In this document: piece after piece, positions 12,000 to 23,591 of the stretch
Layout of the letters: the number at the start of each line of letters is the position of its first letter
Numbering within the stretch: position 1 is the first letter of the stretch
NCBI GenBank assembly: GCA_051294375.1
Contig: CM119271.1
Span: 16,002,770 to 16,066,769 of the forward strand
DNA length: 64,000 nt
Reading direction: 5' to 3'
DNA from: Paraspadella gotoi
Taxonomy: Eukaryota; Chaetognatha
Notes under the pieces: model-generated
What the model was told of the DNA's origin: nothing
Seen by the model: only the letters and a program-made list of their open reading frames with translations
The model's database searches: none
Position numbers and translations under genes: made by a program

Positions 12000-13027
12000 C
12001 CAGGTGTAATATAATCTTGGGTGGTGTTTTTTACCACCACCCACTTTATTATAAAAATACAAAAAACTGGAGTCCTTGAGTTCTTGGGCACTGGAGTTCC
12101 TGGCGTTAAAAACTTTATTATTTAAATCCTGAAGTCCACTGGAGTTTGTATCCTGGGGCGCTTTTATTAAAAATTTAACCTGGAAGAAAAATAAAGAAAA
12201 TAATCTTTAGTACAAATTTAAATAATATCTTTACTACTGACTCAATACATATTTTTAAAGCACAGTAAAATCAATCTCCATTACAAAATTAAATACACAT
12301 ATTTAAATTAAAATGTAAGCCAAAGAATTAATGAAATCCACTTGAGATTTGAGGAGAGTCCACTAGGAATTATGAAGCTGTGGTCTGTAGTCACTTGAGA
12401 CCCTTATATTAATCTACCATTAACCTTAACCAAGTCTTACCAGACTTAACCTTAACCAAGTCTTACCAGACTTAACCTTAACCAAGTCTTACCAGACTTA
12501 ACCTTAACCAAGTCTTACCAGACTTAACCTTAACCAAGTCTTACCAGACTTAACCTTAGAGTTATTATTTCCAACCAGTCCTTCCTGGACTTAGGCGTTT
12601 TCAGTCTCTCCTGGACTTAAGCGTTTTTCCAGTAACTTTTCCAGCTGGACAGAATTTCCCCTTACACTTCAGAGGGTCTCAATTGACTCCTGACCACAGT
12701 CTGTGGCACTCCTCCTTATATAGGCAGATTTTGGTCACATGATTTCTCCTCTGGAATTGGCTTGGGACTTAGCAGGCCCGTAAAAGCCCCCCTTTTGGCT
12801 TTAACCTTCTCCTAACTGCCCTTTTGTTTTTAGCCATTTCCCTCTTTTGCTCAAAGGCAATCTCTGCTTCACTTATAACCAATTTTTTGCTTCTTAAGCT
12901 TTACTTAAGACCAACCTTTGCTTTTGCTCAAAGCCAATCCTTGCTTTGCCTAAAGCCTATCCCTGCAATATCAATTACTAAGTAAACTAATAAAATAGGT
13001 AGTCGCCTACTTTTTTATTACACCAGG
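12000..13027. mobile_element. non-autonomous DNA transposon with short TIRs
   Basis: Inserted in repeat R1. The ends are inverted repeats: CCAGGTGTAATA on the left, and TATTACACCAGG on the right (reverse complement CCTGGTGTAATA, one mismatch). Inside are a hairpin (GGGTGGTG/CCACCACCC near 12016), repeated phrases around CTGGAGT, a 26-bp tandem array and related CAAAGCCAATCCTTGC-like units. No transposase frame. A target-site duplication is not visible, so exact ends may be off by a few bases. Confidence 0.7.
12420..12556. repeat. 26-bp tandem array inside the transposon
   Basis: Five near-perfect copies of a 26-bp unit containing CCTTAACCAAGTCTTACCAG. Confidence 0.9.
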
Positions 13028-13298
13028 CGTAGTGTTCCATCCACAGTCCTAACGACTTCCCTCTGCGTTGGCAAAGCGAGACCGTCCTAGGGTAACCGCG
13101 CCAGTGGCTGGATGCGTCACTGAGGGTCGGAAGCCCCCACAGCCAACAGTGAGATGCCCCAACCCGGCTGTTGCCATATCGTCCTCCTTTAGCCGGGCCT
13201 CTGCCCCTGAACCGTTATGTCCGATTCGTTCCAGACAAGACCCACGTCCCTGCCAAACCTTGTCGAATGGAATTTTCTCAGTTTTTTTTTAAAGATTA

Positions 13299-13556
13299 AT
13301 GTTAAATGTTGTAAGAAATAAAATCGTTAAAAAGACTAGACTTGGTTTCAGCGGTCGGATGAGGCTTCGTTGCGTCCTTGATGGATTTCAATTTTATCGC
13401 GACTCAAATATTCCCGACAAGAGACGCGAAAACTGGCGATGCCTCTACAATACAAAAAGGCGCAAGCATCGCTGTCCGGTTCGATTCATGACGGAGATGA
13501 TCTCGGGAGGAATACAAATCATAGACATGAGAGATAAGAAAGATTTGGAAAACTGA
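13299..13556 (+). CDS. FLYWCH-type zinc-finger exon
   Basis: An open frame, likely entered by an acceptor ending at 13351 (TTGGTTTCAG). It encodes LDGFQFYRDS, NWRCLYNTKRRKHRCPVRFMTE and a tail. Aromatic-rich start, WRC and CP spacing match FLYWCH domains, found in nuclear DNA-binding proteins and in some mobile-element-derived genes. The closing HxH of the motif is missing before the stop at 13554-13556, so the domain is truncated or continues in an unseen exon. The preceding exon was not found. It sits right after a repeat block and before a hairpin, so it may be a relic. Confidence 0.45.
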   Translation: MLNVVRNKIVKKTRLGFSGRMRLRCVLDGFQFYRDSNIPDKRRENWRCLYNTKRRKHRCPVRFMTEMISGGIQIIDMRDKKDLEN

Positions 13557-13592
13557 CATACGAAGCCGAAAGAGTAGAATTATTTGGGACTA

Positions 13593-13673
13593 ATGAAAAG
13601 AAATCTTATAGGTTGAGGTTATATTACTAATATAACACTAATATAACCTCAACCTATCAGATTTCTTTTCATA
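13593..13673. repeat. 81-bp hairpin (34-bp arms)
   Basis: The left arm starts ATGAAAAGAAATCTTATAGG and continues to TTATATTA. The right arm is its near-perfect reverse complement, ending in CAGATTTCTTTTCAT. The 13-bp loop contains CTAATATAACAC. It lies 37 bp after the FLYWCH stop. Confidence 0.9.
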
Positions 13674-13990
13674 AAAAAGAATTCATAATTTCGTTGTCAT
13701 TGTCTTAGATATCGTTTTAACCCAAGTTCGTTTTTATAAATACTTTTCGCGATATTTGCTTTTATTTTATTCTACTCCGAATAGATTATAACAAAATCGT
13801 TTGAATTAAAATGCAAAATCTTCAAAACCAAAACATTCTTAGTGAATTTCCAATACTCAACGAGTCTTCATTATCTCGCGAAACTCTTACGATTAATACT
13901 CATCACAGTCAAGTGAGAAAATACTTTCTCTCCTTCGGTAATTATTTATTTTCACGTATTATATTTTGACCCATTGCGCTCTTCTCAGAC
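13674..13990. other. leader of the InaF-motif gene
   Basis: Likely 5' UTR. A donor at 13913 (AA/GTGAGA) and an acceptor ending at 13988 (CTTCTCAG) would remove a 76-nt intron and place the start codon three bases into the next exon. An upstream ATG at 13811 would be a short uORF, because joining gives an immediate stop. The CTTCTCAG could equally be a trans-splice acceptor. Confidence 0.4.
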
Positions 13991-15609
<1,619 letters not shown>

Positions 15610-16690
15610 CTCTGAAACAGGAATCGCTCAGATTGTGGCGAGTGTTTCGCTTTTATAAAAGCGATTCTTAAAAAAAAACTAAAAAAAACCTTATTGCGTT
15701 GCATCTTTGAGTTACTTCCTTACAACTAAGTCGCTGCTATTGTGACAACGCCCTTGAGAAGACTTTGAGTGTTGAGTATTTAATGTTATCATTTTATTAC
15801 TTCCTTAAAATCGGACTATGACAACAATGACAACCTCTTTTATCTCGTGAAATATCATTGTCATTAGTCAACTATTGGGAGAATCACATTTTTACTCAAA
15901 TGTCCGAGAAAAGTCTTTTAGTATTTTATGTCCCGACATTCCGTATCTTTTAAAAGCATACATACATGTACATTGTACATGTACATGTCGTCAGATGCGG
16001 CTCAGTGATCTCGCACGTCCCTCGTCCCTTGTTTTCATTTTATTCTGATCTCGAATGACAATTAGATTCTCACATTTGTCTTCGTAAATCAAGTCGGATT
16101 TCGAATTGGTTCATTTCGAATCATTATTTATAAAATCATTATATTCCTCGTAATTGAGATATTTCTTAACATTGATTGACTCTCGAAACGTGTATTTTAG
16201 ACGGCGCTCTTTGCTCGCACCATGAATTTTTGTTTATGGAAAATAGATTTATTGTAGTATTTTATAGAAACTACATATAACTTTCGTCAGCCGCTGTCTA
16301 AACCACGGCCCGAAGTTAGGGAATCGTAACCAGCACTTATTTATTTCGTATGTAATTAATTAATGCAGAATTTTAGAAAAGAAAACATATTAGTTAATTT
16401 ATTACAAAGCGGGTTTTAGTTTTTAGTGTAGTAGAGAATCTGACGAAACGAAGTTTTTTGTGCCACCATCAAAACAGATTGACTCGGATTAAAAAATGTG
16501 GAAACCCTGTATTTCAATGTTTGTCATGGTTTTAATCGAGTTTTGCGGTTGTGTTCCTCGTGCTTTAATCTGTTTCAATCTGTCCTGTATTTTTTTTTTT
16601 TTAATTTCGACGATCTCATTTAAAATTATTATTATTATTACTCCACTTATTTACCATTTACATGACCAAATTAGACTTGAACCTAGAGTG
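15610..16690. other. intergenic spacer, InaF gene to MTERF4
   Basis: No gene called. A palindromic ACATGTAC/GTACATGT cluster lies at 15960-15990. An open frame from 16496 continues into MTERF4, but its first 65 codons are hydrophobic and unlike the family; I treat them as leader. Confidence 0.4.
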
Positions 16691-19219
16691 ATGGCTCTGC
16701 TTCCTTTAACAACGCGTCTCTTCGCGTTGCGATGCGCGGGTGGATCGAGTCGACGCGATATTTTGACGACGATGAGATCCAAGGACGCGTTAACTATCAG
16801 GATACTAACTGAAGTGAAACGATCTCTATCGACTCTCCGGACTCCGACCCTTTGTTCAGAAACAAACATTCAATTCGATAACAGACCGTGTCAATTAAAA
16901 AACTCGCAAAGTATTGAGGTACAATCAGAGATGAAACGAACTCTATCGACTCTAAGGAGGCAGCCGCTTCTCCCATCAACGAACGTCCTGTCAATAGTAC
17001 AAACTCGTCTTGGCTCCCGTTTTTCCTTACGTCGTAATCCCAAAACCGAAAAAAAAAATGTCAAATTCCTCGGCACCGGAAATAAGAAAAAACCGCGAAT
17101 GTCTGTTATGACTGAAAGCGAGGACCCGGAAATCCAGGACGAAGCGTCGGCCGAAGCTCGAACCCGACTCGTCTTGGACGCCGCGCTGACTGACGCCGAT
17201 TCTGGTGCCTCTTTTGGGACTCTCGCCGACGACGATGTCGTGGCGCTGACGCCGATCGTCTCGCGACTCCTCGCCGCCGTCAACGATCAGGAAGAACTAG
17301 TTCAATTCTTGAGGGAAAAGCAGAATGCCCGCGTGAAGGTGAGTTAAGCGTTATGTAGTCCCTTAATCTCATTTACATATTGTCGTGTTTGATCAGATAA
17401 TATTAAAATTTTATTGCGTTACTTAAAAGTTTTTAAAATTATTATCATCTTTTTTAATATATAGTTTTCCCAAAATAATTAGGATATCCCCGTTCTTTTT
17501 TAAGAAGGCGTCTTGAGGGCGAGACCAAAACCTAATTCCATTCTCAATCGGACTCAATTCTCACTTCCCAGCGCCTCCTCGAGTTTCCCCTCGACGGCGT
17601 CCTCGGCGTCGTCGACCTTCTCCTCGCCGCCGGCCTTCGCGGCGCCGCGCTCCTCAGCGTCCTCGGCCACGACCACTTCCGCGCCCTATCTCGCGGCGCC
17701 GGGAGGATCGCCGGGAATTTGGAGGGTCTGCGGCAGAGAAGCTGGTTAGGGGAAGATTTGGCCAAGTTGGTGAAGACGCAACCCCAAGTCCTCGTTGATT
17801 TTGAAGCTGGAGATTGGGACGCCAGGTGATTAAAGAGGATTTGGTCGAATTGTGATTTGGGTGATTTTAACGCCACGCGATTAGGGCACCTGGTGATCTG
17901 CTGATTAGAGCTAGTTATAGGGACGACGGATGATCAGGTGATTTGCCAAATATATACTCTTGAACTTTGGCTACAATGCACAATACATTAGAATCGATTA
18001 ATATTGAATCAGGCAAGAATGGTTCGCCTACAACTTCGCCGCTCGTCACTTCAATCTGTTGTTGCCGACTCAACCGAGAATCTTCTACGATCCGTTGGAG
18101 GAAATCATAGAGAAGTTCAAGTGAGTTTTACTATTTTTGTTTTTTAACCCATTGACCTTAGCAGAGTAATTTGTGGTTCATTTCAAATGAGATTGAGTTC
18201 TTCAATCTCATTTACATATTGTAGCAGTTCGGATCACTTCTCATATCTCTGGTTGCGGTTTTATATATAAATAAATACATAAATACATATTTAACTAATT
18301 TAGCAATACTTTTAATAGTGTTTAATAATAATATTTCAGTTTTATTATTCATTTCATTAATCAAATTAGAGGAAATCATGGAAAACTTAAAGTAGGTTTT
18401 ACCATATTTGTTTTATCCATATTTGTTTTAAACGTTAAAAAAAAAAGACTCATTACGGAGTCTTTATTCAGGTTTAGACCGAAGCTAAGTGCAAGTTGGG
18501 TTCTTTAATTAGTCTTGAAGTGATTGTTAAAGGGGCGATTTTAGATCCGGTTGGAAGATCTTAAAATCTGCATCAGTTTTTTTTCCTTTGTCGCGTTGAC
18601 TGATTCAGATTCAAATAGATAAAAAAAATTATATTACCTTTATAAACGTATTTCTCGCTTTATTATATTCCATTTAACAAAATGGTATTGTTACTATATT
18701 AAAATATATTTAATAATTAGTAGTATGACAAATTTCCTATTTTGTGACTTTTCAGCTACGTTTTCTTCAACATGGGCTTGGATCAAAAGCAAATGCTAGA
18801 ATGTTATCTCTTCAACCACTCTGCGTTTCGCATCAAGTCTCGACACGAGTTTCTCAAACGGTAATTGTTTGACGTTTAATATTATAATTATTTAAATTAT
18901 GTTAATGTTAAATCATGTCGTCCTCTCCAGCTGCGGCGTGTACCGATTCCCCGACCCGCGCCGTCGCGTCCTCAACACGAATCCTCACCTTTCGAAAATC
19001 CTCGATTCTGCCGACTGGAAGTTCGTCTCCCTCGTTCCCGGCGCCGACGTCAAGGACTTTATGATTTTCCGGAAAATCGTCCAGGCGGAGGAGGACGACG
19101 AGGTGGAGGAGGAAGAGGAAGAAGAAGACGGAGAAGAAGACGGAGAAGAGCCAAAGAAGGATTGGAGGAGAAGACGAGGAAAGGGATTCTTTTTGCCGAG
19201 GATGAAAAGACGAGGCTGA
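16691..19219 (+). CDS. MTERF4: mitochondrial transcription termination factor 4
   Basis: Five exons: 16691-17338, 17572-17825, 18013-18120, 18756-18860, 18931-19219; phases agree; 467 aa (human about 380). The chosen Met opens an Arg-rich, acid-free leader (MALLPLTTRLFALRCAGG) typical of mitochondrial import; a longer frame exists from 16496. The C-terminal half matches MTERF4 blocks: YVFFNMGLDQKQMLE, FRIKSRHEFLKRCGVYRFPD, NPHLSKIL and DFMIFRKIV, then an acidic tail (EEEEEEEDGEEDGEE) as in the human protein, here ending in a basic RRRRGKG stretch. MTERF4 partners the NSUN4 rRNA methyltransferase for mitochondrial ribosome assembly. Introns 1 and 3 carry octamer elements. Confidence 0.85.
17364..17383 (-). 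repeat. octamer intron element, copy 3
   Basis: Reverse copy 25 nt after the donor of MTERF4 intron 1 (17339-17571). Confidence 0.7.
18203..18222 (-). repeat. octamer intron element, copy 4
   Basis: Reverse copy about 82 nt after the donor of MTERF4 intron 18121-18755. The adjoining bases 18190-18210 form a hairpin (GAGATTGAG/TTCAATCTC). Confidence 0.75.
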
Positions 19220-19373
19220 GGAGGAGATTTTTCTCATTTCGCGGGAAAACTTATTTTTGTTGTGTTTTGTGATTTTTTTTGTTTACTCGTTACGTTTTTT
19301 TTTTCTAGTGACAGTGATATTGTGACACTGGTAATTTAGTTAATTGCTAGTAGTCTTTCTTTGGGTGGAAACT
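19220..19373 (+). promoter_or_regulatory. 154-bp intercistronic gap with possible trans-splice site
   Basis: Between the MTERF4 stop and the TRMT10C start. A T-rich tract ending in TTTTTTTTTTCTAG (AG at 19307-19308) looks like a strong 3' splice site, with no donor of its own nearby. It is compatible with an operon-like pair resolved by spliced-leader addition. Confidence 0.4.
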
Positions 19374-22301
19374 ATGGACTCGATACGCGACGCCGCGGTC
19401 CGCCTCACTGCCACGTTACGCCTTACCCCAGCGCCGCGACTTTCCCCTTCGCCGCGCCTTTCTGCGGCACCCCCACAAACCCCAGCGCCGATCCGTGCTT
19501 TTTCCTCGAAATTTGACTTCAAATCTGTGAGCGAATTGAGCCAAATCTTGAAACAGGTTATTGGGGAAGGCAATACGAAACAATCATCGTATTTAACCCT
19601 CTATTATATAAAAAGTTGGGAGGCAAGTTTAGGGGGCGAATCCTGCGTCCAGTTAATAAACACGACTTGAATGAAAGCTTTCCGGGTCCTGCTATGTTAT
19701 TATCTTGCGGACGTGGAGGATATGACGCTGTGAACCCACCATATCCTCTCCTTAATCAATAGGCATTGAATGAATGAAAGCTTGAGGGGTATTGAAGGCG
19801 TGAAGAAGTAGAGGGAAAATCGTATATTTCGCGAAGAGTTGAAACGAGAGAATGTATCGCTAGACAAAATATACTGAGGGGCAGGAGGAGGAGGAAAGAA
19901 GAGGAAGAGGAGAATGGAACGGCAAGCTAATTCCTCCTCTGGAAAGAATGGATAATTTAAATATTAACTCTACCAGGATGACGAAGCGTCTTCGTCTATG
20001 AAGCTTGAAGTTCTTCGAGTGGAGAAAGACTTTCGTCAATACATGGGAGAACCCGTCCCGGAAGTGGTCACGCCCGAGATGTGGAAAGAATTGGCCAACA
20101 CGCCCTCCGATAGGTTACGTTACGTTTCATATGTTTCATACCATTTCATTTGTAGTTTAAAATGGTTTAAAAATTCAGTATTAACTTTTATATTATTGTA
20201 AGAAGTTAATTTTGAGCCCAAATTGACTTCTATCAGTGAACGGCGCGCCCTCTGGTACCGCTTCGCCAATCGCGACGCGTTACGCCGCCTCAACTCTGCC
20301 GAGAAGCTACGCCACTCGATCCACGTTCAAGAATGGCGTCGCGAATTGATGCGGCGCCATCAGGCGGAGAACGCGGAGTCGGGTCTGGCGCCGCGGGAAG
20401 GGTTCAGCTCCGTGGGACCCATCCTTAGCAGACTCTTCTCTCGGATCGACGAGAAGATCGTCAAGGAGACTCACCTTCAGAGATCCGCTCATTTCGCCGC
20501 TCTTTTCGGACAACCGCTTCTCTTTGATTTTGGCGTGGAGGGGGCGGAGATGGTGAGGTGGGGGGAGAAGGGTGGATTGGGGTGGGGGAAAAGTAGGGGG
20601 TTATGGAGACCTGTGGTTAGAGAAATGTTGATGAGATGTTGAGTTCAGACCCATTTGTGTACAGAGAATATTGTTGTAGACTGAGGGGCGAGGCCGTCAT
20701 TGCAAGATGTTCACTATCTTTGCAGAAGCGGACCGTTGATGACGGCCAATTTATTTTCCTTTTTTCAGAACAATAAATTAGTTCGAGACATGAAGGCAAT
20801 TTACAAAAGGAACCTGATCCACTGGGAGCCTTTCGACATTCATCTCTGCGGAATCGATGGCGAAGAGAAGGTCTTTTTTTTTAAACTTAGGAAAGATAAA
20901 CTTAGACCAAATTAATTTTAATTATGAGTATTAAGCGTAAGCTTTAAGACATAATTTTGATTTCCTCAAATTTCTTATTAAAAAGTAAAATAAACCGTAT
21001 ATTAACAACACATAATTAAATAATTAGCTTGTTTAATAAAAAAAATGAATATTTTTTCATATTTTCTAATTAATAGGCCTTGTGACAAAAAAAAAGACTT
21101 TCCCTTCCTCGAGTTCGAAGAAAATCCTCCTCACGATCCCCGATTAAACCGCCTCTCCGCCGCCCCGCCGCCCCCCAAATTCTGGTCCACCTCGGCCTCC
21201 GCCTCCGACTCAAGCTTCCTCGATCTTTTCCCCAAAGAGAAGATGGTTTATTTGAGTCCGGAGTCTCCCGTCGTCCTCGATCGTTACGCGCACGACGACG
21301 TTTACGTCATTTGGTGAGACTTTTTTTTTTATTTATAATTTTTATTACATTATTATTTATCGAATTGAATTTCGCTCCCGGATGACGCGTTGTTCAATTT
21401 TTATATCATTTTGTTTAAATAAAGTTTGGTTTTTAAAATATTTAGATGAAAGACAGATAGTGTTATATGAACCAATATCTCTTGTTTTCTTTTGCATAAT
21501 AAAAAACACTTTACCGTCTAACCCAATTTGATTTTTTAAGTATTCTCACTCTCTCTCTCCCTCTCTCCCTCTCTTTTGTTTCCCCCCCAAGCGCCGTCTC
21601 CGATCCTTCGCACCGCGAGCGCTGCGCCGGCATCTCCCGCGCCAAGTCCCTCGGCCTCCGCACGGCGAGGTTTAACGTCGAACCTTATTTCTTCAAGCGG
21701 AAAAAAGCGAACTTTTCGGTGGTGGATGTGTTCGAGGCGCTGGTCGACGCCAGGGATACGGGTGAATTATGAAATGGGATTATGAAGTGTATAATTATAT
21801 AAATAAATATGATTATTTATAGACGGAAATTGGCCTTACTCCTTCCGACGTCTCCCGCGAACCGAGCGCGTGGAATGGCGCGTGGCGGACATGAGACATT
21901 ACGACTTTGAACGGAACCAATTTCGACATCGTTACAAGGGCGGGACGGATGGAAGACCCAACGAAAGACGCGACCGAAAAGTGGACAGATCCCCGAACGG
22001 ATGGACGGACTCGCGGCTAATTAAGAAAGACGAGTCGGCTTTCGAGAATCGAAGGTCGATCTCAAAACCCAAGTGGATCGTCGACTTGGGTCGCCTTCGG
22101 AGGAGGAGGAGCCCGAAACCCGAGTTGGAGAAGAAAGTGGAACCGGAAGTTGGTCCACGACAGCAACTTGGCGATTCTTTTAAAAGCGGTCATTTTATAA
22201 ATGACCAACTGGATCATTCCGTTGAAAAAGACGATGAACAGATAAACATTTGGGTTAAAGATGACGATCGAGATGTAAGAGATGATACGAGACAGTTGTG
22301 A
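19374..22301 (+). CDS. TRMT10C: mitochondrial RNase P subunit 1 / tRNA m1R9 methyltransferase
   Basis: Seven exons: 19374-19556, 19977-20113, 20237-20552, 20769-20870, 21114-21313, 21592-21761, 21823-22301; phases agree; 528 aa (human 403). The N-terminus is Arg/Pro-rich and mitochondrial-like. The SPOUT methyltransferase region fits MRPP1: HLCG, FLDLFPKEKMVYLSPESP, DDVYVIW, AKSLGLRTARFNVEPYF and GNWPYSFRRLPR. MRPP1 with MRPP2 and PRORP cuts mitochondrial tRNA 5' ends and methylates position 9. The acceptor of exon 5 (CCCTTCCTCGAG) is weak but the only one that keeps phase 0. The C-terminus is extended by about 130 charged residues absent from vertebrate MRPP1. The gene follows MTERF4 after only 154 bp. 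Confidence 0.85.
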
Positions 22302-22584
22302 TTCTGGTAAATTGGATCTTGGCCTAGATAACATTACGGATGCCTTCGTGGAAAACGTAGACGAACCCGACTTCGGCGTCGGAATCAATGAAGACGAAAA
22401 AGATGAAGTTGAACTCGACGTTTTGATTGGAAATGGGGACGAACCAAATCTTTTGATTGGAAATGAGGACGAACCAAATCTTTTGATTGGAAATGGGGAC
22501 GAACCAAATCTTTTGATTGGAAATGGGGACGAACCAAATCTTTTGATTGGAAAAGACTATGATGTCCGCCTCGGTCGGGGTTGA
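22282..22584 (+). other. overlapping +1-frame acidic repeat ORF
   Basis: 100 codons overlapping the TRMT10C stop in another frame. It encodes EDEKDEVELD, then four to five copies of the 10-residue unit LLIGNGDEPN, from an exact 30-bp tandem (22420-22552). It could be a former C-terminal tail lost by frameshift, a tail reached by an unseen splice, or untranslated. A GTAAGA donor-like site at 22272 gives no in-phase junction that I can find. Confidence 0.35.
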
Positions 22585-23591
22585 GCCGGATCGTCCTGGG
22601 ACATTAACGACAACAACAACGATGACGAAAACAACAATTAAGACGACGACGACTAATTAAATTTGCCCCGTCATTTCCCTTTCGATTTCCAGTTTTTAAA
22701 CTTTTTTTTTCTTCCTTGGATTTTTTTAGACGACAAAAACCCCCCGAGTCTCTTCGTCTCCTTATCTGATTTAAAATCTTTTTTTTTTTTTTTTTCTTTT
22801 TTTTTTTTTGTTGTTGCCCCCTCGTTGATCCCGGATCTCGATGTTCGAAAGTCGATCACTCTCTCTCTCTCTCTCTCTCTCCCCCTCAATCATTTTTTTT
22901 ATCGCAGGGAAAAAAATAAAATAAAAAAAAGGAAGAAGACGGACAAATACTTTCTCTTTTAATCTTTTTCTCATGGAATCGAAGTGACAAAAAAATGTTT
23001 AAAATCCTCGAATCGAAGTCGAAACCGGAACTAGGGATCGACGAAACCGGATGGGATTTGACTCCGACGCGTCGACCCCTAGGGATCCGCGGTTGAAGAG
23101 GGAGAGAGAGAGAGAGAGAGAGAGGGGAGAAGGAAACGGAAGAGATTTTTTGGGACGGAGAACCGAAAGGTTTGGGAGGAAAAGAGAGAGAGAGAGCGAG
23201 CGAGCTTTGTGTGATATTCTTTTTCAACGATTTTATTCCTCTTTTTTTTCTTGGAATAAAAAAGGATCGAGTTTGAAAAAACAAGACTAGATTCTCGTCG
23301 CGATTATTTTTTTTTATTTTTCGCGACGAATGTAACAACAACAACGACGACGACTTCGGCCTCCCGGATGATTATTATTATTATTTCCCTCAAAAATTGG
23401 ATTTTATTCTGGCGACGATCGATTTCACGACATCGTTGAAAACAACGAAACGAAAAAGATCGAAAGACGAAAATCGATTTAAAAAGAAGAGATTCGCCCT
23501 TCGTCTCTCTTCCGGTTTCGCCCTTCTGCGTCTCTCTTCCGGTTTCGCCGCTCCAGCACGCTCCCTCTGCTCTGCCCTTCCGCCCCTTTGC
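22585..23591. other. spacer with homopolymer and GA tracts
   Basis: Contains T-runs (22782-22812), (CT)n at 22858-22880, (GA)n at 23098-23124 and a CAA/ACG-rich stretch near 23335-23355. Likely PDE7 5' UTR/promoter; no gene seen. Confidence 0.4.

Larger units (their letters stand above)
11930..13185 (+). repeat. dispersed repeat R1, interrupted copy
   Basis: The left part (about 11930-11999) ends at ATTGGCTCAGAGGGGGAA plus a few bases. The right part (about 13028-13185) resumes with CCACAGTCCTAACGACTTCC, GAGACCGTCCTAGGGTAACC and GAGATGCCCCAACCCGGCTG. The 1.03-kb insert between them is the element at 12000-13027. Confidence 0.75.

Noticed and set aside
16496-16690. Upstream extension of the MTERF4 frame
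   Set aside because: It codes a hydrophobic stretch unlike the family; the Met at 16691 gives a typical mitochondrial leader.
20708-20768. Earlier acceptor (TTTGCAG) for TRMT10C exon 4
   Set aside because: It leads to an in-frame stop; the TTTTTTCAG at 20768 keeps the frame and the homology.
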